From Hydractinia symbiolongicarpus (Eukaryota > Cnidaria > Hydrozoa > Anthoathecata > Hydractiniidae), in the NCBI RefSeq assembly GCF_029227915.1, contig NC_079881.1, positions 21,117,501 through 21,181,500 on the forward strand: 64,000 bases of DNA. The letters run 5' to 3'. Position numbers and translations under genes: made by a program. Of this stretch, positions 24,950-60,100 are shown piece after piece; positions within the stretch are counted from its first letter, which is position 1; each line of letters begins with the position of its first letter. Under the pieces are notes generated by a model that had not been told where the DNA came from, did no database searches, and saw nothing but the letters and a program-made list of their open reading frames with translations.

Positions 24950-25810
24950 AACAAAACAAATAAGTGCAGGCGAATCATTCTCGCTTTTTATTTTCAAAAA
25001 ACATTGGATACAAGAAGTAGTTAATGTTTGTTCTTTTATATGTTTTATTTAGAAATGTTTTTTTAATTTATATAAAATGGTTGTGTGTGTTTATGTGGTG
25101 TCCTTGTTTTTGTATTGTTTATTTTATAATAAGTGCTGCAAATAATTTATTTTTGAAATTTGAGTTAAATTTTAAACTTACTATTGCAGTAAGATTGTTG
25201 TTTTCCATTAACACCATTTGTATTTGATTCTTTATGTGCACTATTGTATATAATATCATCCACTTTATTTTTAAAAAATTAATGAGTGGGCTTGAGTGTT
25301 TTACCATAAAATAAAACTGTTAATTCATAAAACAAAAAAATACATTAGAATTTGGCACAGCAAGCCATGAGGAAAGAATCACATGCATATGTCATATTAA
25401 AATTTAGAGAGAATTATATATTAGATATTATAAAAATTGCATAAAACTTGTACCCTGACTTATAATTTGTTGTTAGCCTTCTTAGATTACCTTGAGTTGA
25501 TTTGTGAAACTTATTTTTGTGAGGTCTATAAAAATAGTCATGGAAATATTTTGCAAAGTTTTTTTTGCAAATTAACCATTTTACGGTTTGTTGTGAATAA
25601 TTAATTTTAAAAATATAGTATTTTTTCGCAATCTAATTTATTTCAGATCTATTTCCTGAGATAAGGTATGAAGGCCAGGAAAATGTGTGCAATTATTTTT
25701 ACAGTCTATTGGTAGGAAACATCAAGTAGTTTTTTATCTACCATTGCTAAATCATATGAAGCTGATGACATTTTCTGTTTTTGTATTTTAGAGAAAAAAT
25801 AAAAGTAAGC
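24950..25810. other. ESD 3' UTR and CPSF4 upstream region
   Basis: AT-rich. AATAAA at 24945-24950 overlaps the ESD stop codon and a second is at 25310-25315; the latter suits a normal 3' UTR. The CPSF4 promoter is expected before 25811. Nothing else is supported. Confidence 0.5.
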
Positions 25811-28800
25811 ATGGAGGAGATTATTGCTAACATAGATGACATACGTTTTGATATTGAAATTGCCCTGGAAGAACAATTGGGAATTCAACCATTGCCTTTT
25901 CCAGGCATGGATAGTAAGCATTTTATGCTATGTTTATGAGCAGATAGTGAGGACTTTACCAAGTAATAAATGTCTGAGTTTGTTAGTGTTCTGCATTTTA
26001 GCATGTTTGTTTTTTTAAAAAAATAAGGTTAAAGTTTTTTTATCACTTTCTTCCATATTTTAGAATCGGGTTCAGCAATATGCGATTTCTTTATTTCACA
26101 CAGATGCCACAGAGGACAGTTGTGTCCTTTGCGTCACGTGAGTGGAAATCAGATGGTTGTGTGTAAACATTGGTTAAGGGGCTTGTGCAAAAAGGGAGAT
26201 GATTGTGAATTTTTGCACAAATATGATATGGAAAAAATGCCAGAATGCTACTTTTTTATAAAATATGGTAAGAAATTTGTGTGTTTAAAATTAGTGGTAT
26301 TTCTTTTTGCCATTAAGGTATTTCTTTTTGCCATAAATTATCAAGACATAATGTATTTCATACTTTTTAAGATTTTCCTTTTTTTTAACCTTTTGACGGT
26401 GACACACTGTTAAAACACCTACATTTTTTTCAGAATTTGTGTTTGTATTAAATTTTGTATACATGGACATATATAATTGTTTTAAGTAAACGTTATTTCA
26501 ACTTAGAGTGTTGCTTCAAAATCTTTCCCACTTGAATGAAGCTGATTTGATAATGCTTAGTTAAAAACTTTAATTCTACCAGGTCAGTGCAGCAATAAAG
26601 AGTGTCCATTTCTACATTTAAATCCAGCCGATAAAATAAAGGATTGTCCTTGGTATGATCGTGGTTTCTGCAAACATGGTAAACAAACTGCTTGTGTACA
26701 TCTTTCATATTGATTGAAAAAATGTGTTACAGTCTGAGTGTTACTTATTTTGTAAGCGCAATACATTAAGCATATTTGGGGTACTACTTAGTACTATTTG
26801 GGGTATGTTTTCCAAAAAATACTGCATTGTTTTAAGCATAGAATTATTATGTAGGAGACATAAAATATTTCTGAAATTGAAATTCACACATTAATGCTAG
26901 CTAAATCAATTTTTTAAAAGATAGAAAAATAATTTTGCAAGAATTGTAAGTTGTTGCTTAAGGGCTTACATTAGGTGTATGCTTAGTGTTTTTAATTAGT
27001 TCTTGTTTTTAGGTCCACATTGTAAAAATAGACATGTGCGAAGAATTATGTGTGTTAATTATTTGTGTGGATTTTGTCCAGATGGTAAAAAATGCAAATT
27101 TTCACAGTAAGTGCTCTCTTCTCCACAACATGCTCTCTATAAAACAGATAGCCTTTTTGTTAATGCTCTGCTTTTGTGAAAATCCACAAATAAAATTACT
27201 GTGGCAAAAAAATGGAATCTGATTTGATTTTATATGTATTCATTGATTTCATAAATTAAACCAAAGCATGATACTAATTATTGTTGTTTTGATTATTAAT
27301 TATTTTTTAGTCCTCGATTTGAAGTTCAAATGGTGGAAGACCGCAAACCATTTGCTCATATAGTCTGTCATGCTTGTGGTGAACAAGGTCATAAGTCGAC
27401 ACATTGTGCAGTAGCTCGAAGACTAGCTGCAGAAGCAGCAATGCGGGTGAGTGTTAAACATAAACTTCGAATCTATGATGTTTTTTTGGAGGTGTTTCTT
27501 GGTGTGTGTGTCACAATTAAGCAATGTTGATGTTTAACTTAGCTTTTGTTGCTTGTAATGTTGTCTCAGTGTAAACAGTCTTGCGTCGAATTACGTTTTG
27601 TTTATCTAAGGCTTCCTATAAAGCAGAGTTTAGCTGGTAAAGTTTTTCTATAATTCAGAGGTTGAAAAAAGTGTTTAAAGAAAGGTGTTTTAATAAATAA
27701 ATACTTCACTACAGACTTTTGAATGTACACGTTATGTGTACACACCTCTGTAATGTGTTCTCAAAAGTCACGAGTTTATCAGTTCGAAGTATTCAGCTGC
27801 ATTCCTGAAACGTTTCCTGAAATGTACCCAATATATAAGATTGCTAAGTGGCACTTATACCAAGCTTGTTTTTAACAGCTTGACTTTGTTTGAGGAACAT
27901 TGCGGCTATGTTTCGACAAGCGAGATATTTTGATATGTGGCGTGTTTATTTCTAGGGAGAGACCGTCCCAGATTTTCAAAGTTCGACGGAAGCAGCAAGT
28001 GAAACGACGAACGATGCAAAGCAGTTTCCACCTCCAATTTCGTATCCTGCTGGTATACCTCGTGAACGAAGTGATGGTCAGCCATACCCACAACCTGTTG
28101 TTGTGCAACAACCACATCCTTCAGCCGGCGCTGCGTTCGTTCCATTTGGAAAACGTCCTCTGGAGTTTGTAACGTGTTTTAAGGTAAATGCTACCCAATG
28201 CTTTAAGCGAATGCTACTTATAAAATTCTGGCGTTTTAAATTAAGATGTATTGTGTATTTTACTACGTGTTAATACAATCCAGTTATGTTTTTGGTTTGT
28301 TTTAGTGTCGTGGTAAAGGACATTACGCAAATAGGGTAAGTTTATTTGTGTTTCTTAAAATATGAAAAGAAAAACCTCAGCTTAAAGTACTTTCGTAATA
28401 GGTATCGAGTGATGATAGTCTGTTTAATCAAATGCTGTTATCATATTGCTCTAGAAAGTGTATAAAAAGTTGGGACAATGCAATGTAAATTGTAAAAGTT
28501 AACTCCATCTTGAAGTTACTGTTTGCAATGTAATAGCCTCTACTGAAGATGTGTTTGTTTTTTAGTGTCCGTTCACCGCAATTCAGCGATCTGCGGGTGT
28601 TCCGCAAGGACCCCCGCAAAACTTTAACAGACATCCGCACCCGCAATTTAATAACCAATCAAATTACCCAAACCCGCATTTCAACCAACATCGTCCACCA
28701 AACCATAATATAAATCAACCGGTGAGTAGTCAGTAAGCGTAATCGACAACTTCATGCAAAATGCTTCTCTCGTCTGGGGTATGAAAACAAAGGCGATAAA

Positions 28801-30029
28801 AATTTAGTGTTTTTTATGCTAGCTTGTAATATATTGTTTATAAAAATTTGGAAAGAAGATTAAATATTCGATATCTGATGAGTTTTACTTGGTATTGTTT
28901 GGTTTAAAATCTCTTTCCTTACGCTTCCTCAAAGTTGTCACACCTCAAAACTCCTCTTAAAGTGGATTTTCCAATACGTCTTCTCAAATCTCAGTTTTAC
29001 GACGTGTAAAGTTTTTAATCTTTCGAAAAATATTATCATGTATAGAATAATGTTGAGTCATAAATTAATTAATCGCGGCCTAAAATCAACATAAGCGTTT
29101 GCGTTTTTTTGAGGAAATGTTGGATTTGCTAGTTTTAGTATTTTGTAAGTAGTACACAGACTTATAGTCAAAGTTAGGATCATATTCACGTTCCACACCA
29201 TTCAATTTTATATGTTCTTTATTTGACATCCAAGAGTGTTATTTTGTCCGACCAATATTCCATAATGGCTGATTTTGTCGACCTTGATGGTACAAAGTAC
29301 ATAATCCATTTCGTGGGCAGAATATAATGAATAGTGAATAAAAAAGAGACCTAACCAAAAATAAAAAAAATTAGAAATATTACTTTACGGGGAGTTTTCT
29401 CATATTTAGTAGCTGTATTCGACAGTCGACGGTACAGAAACCAAAACAGCTGGCGTTTTATAAGAAACAAGTTTTCATTAAACTGATAATTAATTAATAA
29501 CTATATAATTGAGAATCATACAACTTCTTAATAATTTCTAAATTTTTCACATTAAAAAAAAGATTTAAAAAAGGATTTTATAAAAAAGATTTCTGGAAGT
29601 ATATAAACTGTGGATATCGGCCCACATTTTGCTTCTAATGTTATTTGATATTTGGTGTAGCCTTTACATGGACACAAAATGACTTTATGCGAGCTGCACA
29701 TGTTAGTTTCATTTTGGGTAAATTGTGTATGCATGAATATTTTGAGAGCGAAATGAAATCAACACCTAAATGACTTTCAACTAAAGAAGAGGATGAAACT
29801 CTCGTTCCCCACCCTCTTCGCCCACACGCGCCTCCCTCCCGCCCAAATGAAACTAACATGTAAAGGCTGCATGCAAAAAAAGCCAAAAACCTGTTAATGA
29901 AAAACGTACTGCGAATTTTCGTTCTCATATATTACGTAAGACTCATTTTATATAGGCTAAGACGTGATGTCTCTGTCATGTGTTGCATATACACTTCTTT
30001 TATTTCACTTCAGTCCAACTTCGACGAAC

Positions 30030-30049
<20 letters not shown>
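25811..30049 (+). CDS. CPSF4: CPSF4 (CPSF30), zinc-finger subunit of the mRNA cleavage and polyadenylation factor
   Basis: Exons 25811-25913, 26064-26267, 26583-26678, 27013-27106, 27311-27446, 27956-28183, a 30-base microexon 28306-28335, 28566-28721, and probably 30014-30049. In mammals CPSF30 helps bind the AAUAAA hexamer in the nucleus. The N-terminus (FDIEIALEEQLGIQPLPFPG) is highly conserved. Five CCCH fingers follow (C..FFISHRCHRGQLCPLRH; CKHWLRGLCKKGDDCEFLH; CYFFIKYGQCSNKECPFLH; CPWYDRGFCKHGPHCKNRH; CVNYLCGFCPDGKKCKFSH). Then come two CCHC knuckles (CHACGEQGHKSTHC and CFKCRGKGHYANRC), as in Drosophila Clipper; human CPSF4 has one. The tail is Pro/Asn/His rich. Two ends are possible: splicing to exon 9 (SNFDELKIHGV, stop 30047-30049), or no splice, giving VSSQ and stop TAA at 28734-28736 with AATAAA near 29337. 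Confidence 0.93.
29655..29877. repeat. Imperfect inverted repeat, MITE-like, downstream of CPSF4 exon 8
   Basis: AGCCTTTACATG near 29658 has its complement CATGTAAAGGCT near 29860. ACATGTTAGTTTCATTTTGG near 29698 is likewise repeated inversely near 29842-29863. The arms are offset, so it is a decayed or rearranged foldback element. Confidence 0.5.
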
Positions 30050-53676
<23,627 letters not shown>

Positions 53677-54337
53677 ACTATAAAAAAATAGAAACCAATC
53701 ATAACAAGCCCTTCTTGTTCTTATTAGTTGCGGGTAGTTCCACAAAAGGGTACATCAACATCAGCATCATTTCCACTACAATATTTTGTATCATTAGAAA
53801 GTCTGAAGTCTCAAGAAGAAAAACATCAAGTAATTTTATGCTATTTCTGTTCAAATGTGAATCTTGAAATACTGTACTCTAAGCAAAAAAAAAAACAAAA
53901 TTTAATGATTTGTTTTTGCTTAGAAAGCTTTGGTTTTAACTCTCACACTTTATGCGAGAGAGTAGCATTCCATTCTCCTTGGTGACATGAACTGTATATA
54001 AAAATAAATTTATTTTTACCAAAAAGCATCTTAGGTTTGGACTTATAGTTTTTAGACACTCAGTCATTCAGTTTTTTCTTGTTCTTTCTTCTCTTTATAT
54101 TGTAAACTCTCTCAGTTATAAAGTCATGCATTTTTACAGCCCAGAGGGATTACAATGCAAGTAATAAAAGACTATTAGTTTTTTTATTACTGTAATTTGA
54201 GAATACTGTGTCCCTAGGAGATCAGTTACAATTTTTGTATATAATTTATTTATGTGATGGGGCCCCTATTTCAGAGCTCACCCAAAAAATTAATGTTTAT
54301 GTCTTGTTCCTGAACACTTGGAGAACGTTCTCTCTTT
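53677..54337. other. TBCD upstream region
   Basis: AT-rich sequence with no coding signal. The TBCD promoter is expected here. No element was identified. Confidence 0.4.
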
Positions 54338-54378
54338 GACAACTCCATGCGTTCAGGAAGTGAATGCATGGAGTTGTC
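54338..54378. repeat. 13-bp perfect inverted repeat at the 5' border of a SINE fragment
   Basis: GACAACTCCATGC is followed, after 15 bases, by GCATGGAGTTGTC. The right arm overlaps the start of the SINE-related stretch. Confidence 0.8.
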
Positions 54379-54505
54379 TGTTAGAGCGCAGACCCTAATT
54401 GGGTCTGTGTTAGCTCAAAAAGAGCATTAAATATTCTAGTACTCCCCATCTAACCCATTGCCTGTCCTGGAAATAATAAACATATCACTCAATATTTTTG
54501 GGAAG
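54371..54505 (+). repeat. 5'-truncated SINE copy
   Basis: Matches the body of the full SINE at 55241-55586 without the tRNA-like head. Shared landmarks are GAGCGCAG, CTAATTGGGTCTG, GAGCATTAAATA and CCTGGAAATAATA. Its 3' end overlaps the end of the LINE coding sequence on the opposite strand. Confidence 0.75.
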
Positions 54506-55240
54506 GCTTTTTTGCCAATTTGTTGACCAAGGGAAGTGTGAACCTGTTTTTTGAAGCTCCTCTTGTTTGATGATTTTTTGTTAAAAGCAGTTTTGAGCGC
54601 AAGTAATCAGGAGCAATGTGATTTATGGCTGTGAAAACTAATATGGCATCGTTTTTGATGATTAAATTATTCAATGAATATTCCCTCTCTTTCACAAGGA
54701 AGGTACAGACACATTTTAATAATTTTTCAAGTTTTCCTAATCTACCTTGGGTGGTACAAACCAATGCAGAGGAGCAGTAGTTAAAATATGGCATGAAAAG
54801 TGCATTAATAAAAAAGGTTTTTTGAGTGAGGTGTTAAACAGGATGCAATAGTTCTAATTTTATAATATTTAATTATTTCTATATGTCATTGACGTGCTCT
54901 TCCTATTGCATTTTTTGGTTAAATGTTACCCCAAGATATTTAACTTTTGTGCTCCTCTTCAAAGGAATACCCTTATAGTCGTACTTACTAAAACAGGAAA
55001 CGACCACAAAAGAGCAGAAACCACCAAAAACCACCAGGAATCGAGCAGGAAACAAACAGAAACGACCAGAAACCAGCAGTTAACAAATAATAAAACCTAT
55101 GTTCTCTCTCTGTGACCCATGGAGGACTCACCAGAGTAAGTTGGCACTTTACTCTGCAATATTTATTTTAACAAATAATAACCCCCAGGTTGTTTTAAAT
55201 TTGGCTGAAAGCTTCGTTTTCATGTAACTTGTAAATTTGT

Positions 55241-55586
55241 GGCGCCGTAGATTAGTGGTTATAGCTCTCGTACTCTGTGCGGGAGACCGGGGTTCGATTC
55301 CTCTTGATTCAACATGGGCGAGTGAATGTTACCATAGCCCCTGGTTAACCCAAGCCATGTGAGGGAAATTGGGAAGATGGCACACTGTGTGGGCCGTTGG
55401 ATGTTGCCGGGAGTTGTCTAGTAGAGCGCAGGCTCTAATTGGGTCTGCGTAGCTCAAAATGAGCATTAAATACTCTAGGACTCTCCATCTACGCCATGGC
55501 CCCTCCTGGAAATAATAGACAGGGTATATCCCTTGATATTTGTGAGGCTAGCCATGTAAAATATGCACATCTATCTATCTATCTAA
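55241..55586 (+). repeat. tRNA-derived SINE, full length
   Basis: The head (GGCGCCGTAGATTAGTGGTT) resembles a tRNA 5' half with an A-box-like TAGATTAGTGG, followed by a perfect B box (GGTTCGATTCC, 55291-55301). The body is unrelated to tRNA, and the tail is a short (ATCT)n repeat at 55569-55585. These are the marks of an RNA polymerase III SINE rather than a functional tRNA gene. Confidence 0.88.
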
Positions 55587-55811
55587 CCAACTACACAATT
55601 TTCTCGTGACTCAGCGAAAAAAGTTTCGTGTGGAAGAAAAAAGAAAGAAAAAAATGTCTAGACATTTAAAAATCATTCTTGAAAAAACTTCTAAATTTGT
55701 TTAGTTTTTTTTCAATATAAAATAGTTGTTGCTCGCGATATGCATGATCCATGTCATTTTTAGTTGTCTACTTAAACCGGTAATAGGGCAGGAATGTTGA
55801 AGATATCATAC

Positions 55812-55880
55812 CAGCTCGTCACCAGGGCTCTTCTATGCTTATGTGTCGGCATATCATAGGCGTAGAAGAGCCCTGAAGAT
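55812..55880. mobile_element. Short MITE copy
   Basis: GGCTCTTCTATGCTTATG pairs inversely with CATAGGCGTAGAAGAGCC across a short centre. It is the same family as 58855-58970 with a deleted interior, and lies inside the 54980-56521 element. Confidence 0.8.
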
Positions 55881-56960
55881 AATTATCTATATATGTATCA
55901 AACCCAGACATAGAAAAATCAAAAGAAAAGTTTATAAATTTCCAGACATGCGTGAAACAAAAATTTTCTTTATGTCACCATTCATTCTTTTCAAATTTTC
56001 CTCTGCCGCGCAGATTGTTATTTTCCAGCGGTTATTTTTGTGTGGTTTGAAAAGGTGATATCAAATGCGTGAACGTGTAACCATTAAACTAAATAAGAAG
56101 AAAGTTGTTAAGAGGACCCTGGATAAGTAGAACTTTCACTAATTTGGGACAAAACTTCTCACTCAGTTAAACCTCCATACTAAATCCAAGCAAAAATACT
56201 TCGCTTAAGAGAAAAGACCCTGGATAAGCAGGACCTTTTTTTACGGTCCCTTGAGCAAAAAACTTCGGCTAAGTCACACATCAATGCAATGGCTTCCCAG
56301 AAAAAAACAAAAAATGAATGAAACTTGGGCGCATAATCAAGCATTTTGGTAATCTTTTTCGCCTGTCATATAGCCATTTGCTCTTGTATTTTGGTTGTAT
56401 TTTGAGCTTTTTGATGGTTTACTGGTCGTTTCTGGTCGTTTCTGGTCGTTTACTGCTCGTTCCTGCTTGTTTTCTGCTCGTTTCTGGTCGTTTTCAGTCG
56501 TTTCCTGTTTTAGTAAGTACGCCATATAGTTGATAGATTTGTTTTCAACTTTTTTTATGGCTGTGGTTGCCGAAAAAGATTGTTTCAGATTTATCCGTAT
56601 TAATAGTCATTTTGTTATTATTTAGCCAGAGGTTAACTTGCGAAAGTTCTAACTCGACCTGGGAGACAAGGGTATTCAAGTTTTTATGGGACGAAATAAT
56701 TACTGTATATATCATCTGCATATAGATGGTGGTATTTTGAATTGATAACAGATTTTAAGTCATCAATATACAAAAGAGCAGGGGAGGGAGCAACACAGAT
56801 CCCTGCGGCACCCCAAAAGCATCTTCATGAAACAGATCTGATCCTGTGTCATTTACAAGAGTCATCTGCATTCGGCCTGTTACGTAGGACTCGAACCAGT
56901 CAAAGCCAGCATCTCTGATGTCAAACCACCATAGTTTTTTAATAAAATTTTATGTTCAAT

Positions 56961-58854
56961 GTACATCAACATACATTTAACTGATCATACATTTATAGAC
57001 TTGGCCAACTGACTGACTAGAATATTAAGGGATTATGTTATGGTTTGGATCAGCAAAAAATAAATCTTTAGCATAATTATTTGCTGACATCAAACAAATA
57101 TTTAGAAGGATCAGGCCAGGGGAAATAAAATGGATTAAAACCTCGCTCAGGTTCTTATACCCATTGGATAACAAGAACCTGATGAATTGATGAATGAACT
57201 TGGATTCCAAGATTGTCAGAAACTCATCTCTTCCTAAAGAAGATCCCCCAAATTGTGGGCATGAATGCGAATGAACGTATGTGTAAATCGAATGCCAAGT
57301 ATACAGGTTTTAACACATATACTTAGCTAACTACCTTTGGCTATTACTTTCTCACTTTCTTTTTTTTGGGGTGGTGGGGCAGTAATCTTGGTGGGATGGA
57401 TTTCTACATAAAGGCTGTTGTTTAGATGGGCAGAAATATCAGCAATTTTTGTAACCTTTGTGGTCCGTCTTGGCACTTGGAAACATTTGGCAGGGTATCT
57501 TATCCCTTGAAATGAATGAGATAACCACAAAATATGTATCACTGCTGTGAGCCTCTCGTCTCTGTTTCGAAGGTCAAGTTCTCCGGACATTTCGGGCCAC
57601 GTGACCCGGCCTCTGCCAGGGTCTTTTACCTGTTCCGCGTCATAACGGTTCTGAGCAAAAGTTCCTGGGAACGAGATTGCAAGCAAACAAGGAATTACCC
57701 ACCAGGGGAGAAAACTCCTTTTGCTTTTGATTTTTCTTTCTTGCAGACTGCAAAAAATAATGCAACTGCTATTCAAATTGTTTTTTTTTATGTTTTCATT
57801 TTATGTCTGTATTTTCTATATGTCTATATACAAGAAGGAAAATAGAGAGAACACATCTAATTGGCGGACAGATTTTTCAGTAGACTGACAACTGTATTAT
57901 ATGGACGAGTTTTATCGTGACGTATTGTTGCTTTTATGCTCCAGACCTCTTACATAAACATAAGAGAGAAACTCATCTAATTATCTTGGCAACAAATCTG
58001 TCTATGTCAGCATTCTTTGGCCAATCATAACATCCCGAAGTTATTTTCGTGTTTAAAAAGACAGATTATAAATCTGAAAGTAAGAAAAAATATACTATTA
58101 GTTTCAAATGCTATATCCACAACCTCGTTTCCAGAGCTGCTTTTTAATGACAGCCAACAAAATATTATTTACGTTGGGTCAAATGTTATAAAGAGACAAC
58201 GGGCCCTGAAATTAAGGTTGTTCATATTAAACCCGATCATCTTTTTTGTATTCTTTGTTTCAGTTTACAAATGTGTATTTTTAACTTTTACTGTTTTATA
58301 ATCAATACATCTTCATTGGAGATAAGATTTAAAAGATTGTATAAAGCTTCTCTAAAGTGCAGGTTTTTTTATCTTTAACCTATCTCAAACAAATTTAAGA
58401 TATCTTGCAAGTTTGCAGGGCTGGTCATGCCATCTCCAAATTTTTTGTCGATCATTTAATGGTTAACATCGGTTAAGCCCTGTGCAGAGGTTGCTTTACC
58501 AATTTTGTAAGGTCAAAATGTATGCTACGTTCTAAGACAGTCCGCTGCACTTCATATTTTTCCTCTCAAGAGAGGGATTTTCACGAAGTGAATTGAACGG
58601 AAAAAATGTTATTAACAAGTGTTTTATAATAAAGTCCTTGGCTCGCGGAAGTGTACTGTATAAATTGTTCGACTCTTCTGCTTTGCTGAAAAAAGTGCTG
58701 CGCTTTGTAAGATCGTTACAAAAAGTAGAATTACACGTTTTTTATAAGAACCTATTTTATAAAACTTCAGGTCTTCGCCAAAAAGTAGTATTTCCAACGT
58801 TTTATTTTTCTTTATGCGTTTTTTCTTGCAATAAGATAATTTGAGTACCGTCTA
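56961..58854. other. Intergenic, with a possible repeat element at 57530-58140
   Basis: The minus strand has an open frame at 57776-57327 (CLLAISFPGTFAQNRYDAEQ) with a signal-peptide-like start. It covers sequence resembling a dispersed repeat rather than a gene: CTGGGAACGAGATTG near 57664 has a diverged inverted partner (CAACCTCGTTTCCAG) near 58121. The rest shows nothing I can support. Confidence 0.35.
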
Positions 58855-58970
58855 CAACTCGTCCCAAAGGCTCTTCTACGCCTTTGATTTCTGACGGGCC
58901 GGCTTTATACTAATACAAAGTTGTCCCGTTAGAATATCATAGGCGTAGAAGAGCCTTAGGGACAAAGCTG
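58855..58970. mobile_element. MITE with about 45-bp terminal inverted repeats
   Basis: The left end (CAACTCGTCCCAAAGGCTCT, then TCTACGCCTTTGATTTCTGA) is matched in reverse complement by the right end (CAGCTTTGTCCCTAAGGCTC and so on). Total length is 116 bp. A second, shorter copy is at 55812-55880. No target duplication was determined. Confidence 0.85.
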
Positions 58971-59162
58971 TAACGTCTGTTCTTTTAAAAATATGTAGAC
59001 CAAAAAAGCGTGCTGTGATTGGATTGTCATTCTTAGTAAGCAAAAATGTACAACTTTAAGGCAAAAAAACTATATTAACTTTTATTCTACTATTTTTGTG
59101 CCCAGCTCTGCTTTTGACCGCGTTACAAGAAGTTCATGTTTTTAACTTGGAATAAATTTCGA

Positions 59163-59232
59163 GGTCTGGGATTCGTGTCTTCACAGTGAAACAACGCTTT
59201 CGTCAGACCTGTTAATATAAGCGCAGTACCAA
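59163..59232. repeat. Dispersed repeat fragment, shares sequence with 62468-62627
   Basis: GTCAGACCTGTTAATATAAG then CGCAGTACC corresponds to GTCAGACCTGTCAATAAGCG then CAGCACC near 62567-62593. Both also contain a CTGGGA-type end motif. Confidence 0.6.
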
Positions 59233-59740
59233 GTTACAAATTTAGACGTTCTTGCATGTAAAAACACGTGTACAAACTGGGAACAATTTCCAATCCCCAA
59301 AACAATCGATTACTTTAAAGAGGTTTAAAAAAAGTTGAGAATTTAACATGACTGAAGACACAAAATCACGAGACATAAGACTCTGGACAAATATTGACTT
59401 TGAATTACCAGATATTTTACCTCGATGTCTATACATAGAAAAAACACCAGTTGCCAAAAATAAAATTCTTTGGCATATGTCTTTATCTTGCCAATAAATC
59501 TTCTTTTAGTGTCGCATGACATGCATGCAAAATAAAACTCTACTGCCGACTGAAATCTAGACTTCAGTTTCTCCCGGATTAATGTTTCAAACTATCTCTA
59601 ACGAAGGCGTGGTAGTGTGTTATCGTAAATTCCGTTAGCTTACATATTAATTCGAGCAAGATTTCACAACAACAAAAACTTGAATTCCGTTACGCTTATG
59701 CCTGCTTGACAATTTCCTAATTAAAAATTAACGACAAGTT

Positions 59741-59750
59741 CCATATTAGG
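59741..59750 (+). promoter_or_regulatory. CArG box (SRF site), actin promoter
   Basis: CCATATTAGG is a perfect CC(A/T)6GG serum response factor site, identical to the classic c-fos core. It ends five bases before a TATA box, upstream of the actin gene. Confidence 0.85.
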
Positions 59751-59755
59751 GTGTT

Positions 59756-59762
59756 TATAAAA
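59756..59762 (+). promoter_or_regulatory. TATA box, actin promoter
   Basis: TATAAAA. It predicts a start site near 59785-59795. A good splice donor (ACG|GTAAGT, exon end 59869) follows, suggesting a non-coding first exon and a 5' UTR intron. Confidence 0.7.
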
Positions 59763-60100
59763 GTAAAATTTCAAATTATAAATTCTCCACCACGGGATTT
59801 ATTTGTTATCTTGTTATGAACTTGTTCTTTTGTTGCTGGAAACCATGAAGGAGAGCAGGAAACGTAACGGTAAGTGATCAAGGGAGTAACGTTCTTTCAA
59901 CATAAACAAACGGTTGAGGCTTACTTGTCAATTTCAGAGAACAAAAGAAGCCACTGACGTATTGTCGTTATGTTATGATTATTCGTGTCAGCGAACCCAG
60001 TAGACTGTATCGTAGTGTCGTCAGAAGAATAAAAACAATGCCTTATTAAGAATTGATCATCCCTTTTCTTTATAAACATAAATATCTTTTATCTTATATT

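Larger units (their letters stand above)
54980..56521. mobile_element. Insertion with minisatellite-type inverted ends, interrupting the LINE
   Basis: The left end starts CGTACTTACTAAAACAGGAA and runs into degenerate 10-bp units (GAAACGACCA) to about 55085. The right end, read in reverse complement from 56521, begins identically and again runs into the same units, to about 56415. TATAGT lies just outside the left end and three bases outside the right end, a possible target duplication. The interior contains a full SINE and a MITE but no recognised transposase. Confidence 0.7.
54489..56960 (-). pseudogene. LINE reverse-transcriptase pseudogene, split by a later insertion
   Basis: The RT palm is encoded at about 56960-56522: FDWFESYVTGRMQMTLVNDT, GVPQGSVL, a YADD catalytic box at 56722-56711 reached only after a frameshift, then QVELELSQVNLWLNNNKMTI and KSETIFFGN. 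The next expected segment (STKVKYLGVTFNQ) resumes at about 54965 and runs through MPYFNYCSSALVC to a stop at 54489. The gap between is the element 54980-56521. There are several frameshifts and stops. CR1/Jockey-like non-LTR type. The endonuclease part is not present. Confidence 0.82.

Noticed and set aside
29641-29928. 95-residue minus-strand ORF downstream of CPSF4
   Set aside because: It spans the offset inverted repeat at 29655-29877, and the translation is not similar to anything recognised.
55241-55315. Possible functional tRNA gene
   Set aside because: The B box is perfect, but the A box is imperfect, no proper acceptor stem closes, and the sequence continues into a repeated SINE body.
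57327-57776. 149-residue minus-strand ORF with a signal-peptide-like N-terminus
   Set aside because: It overlaps sequence resembling a dispersed repeat with inverted ends, has no recognisable domain, and the GC-rich core probably keeps the frame open by chance.
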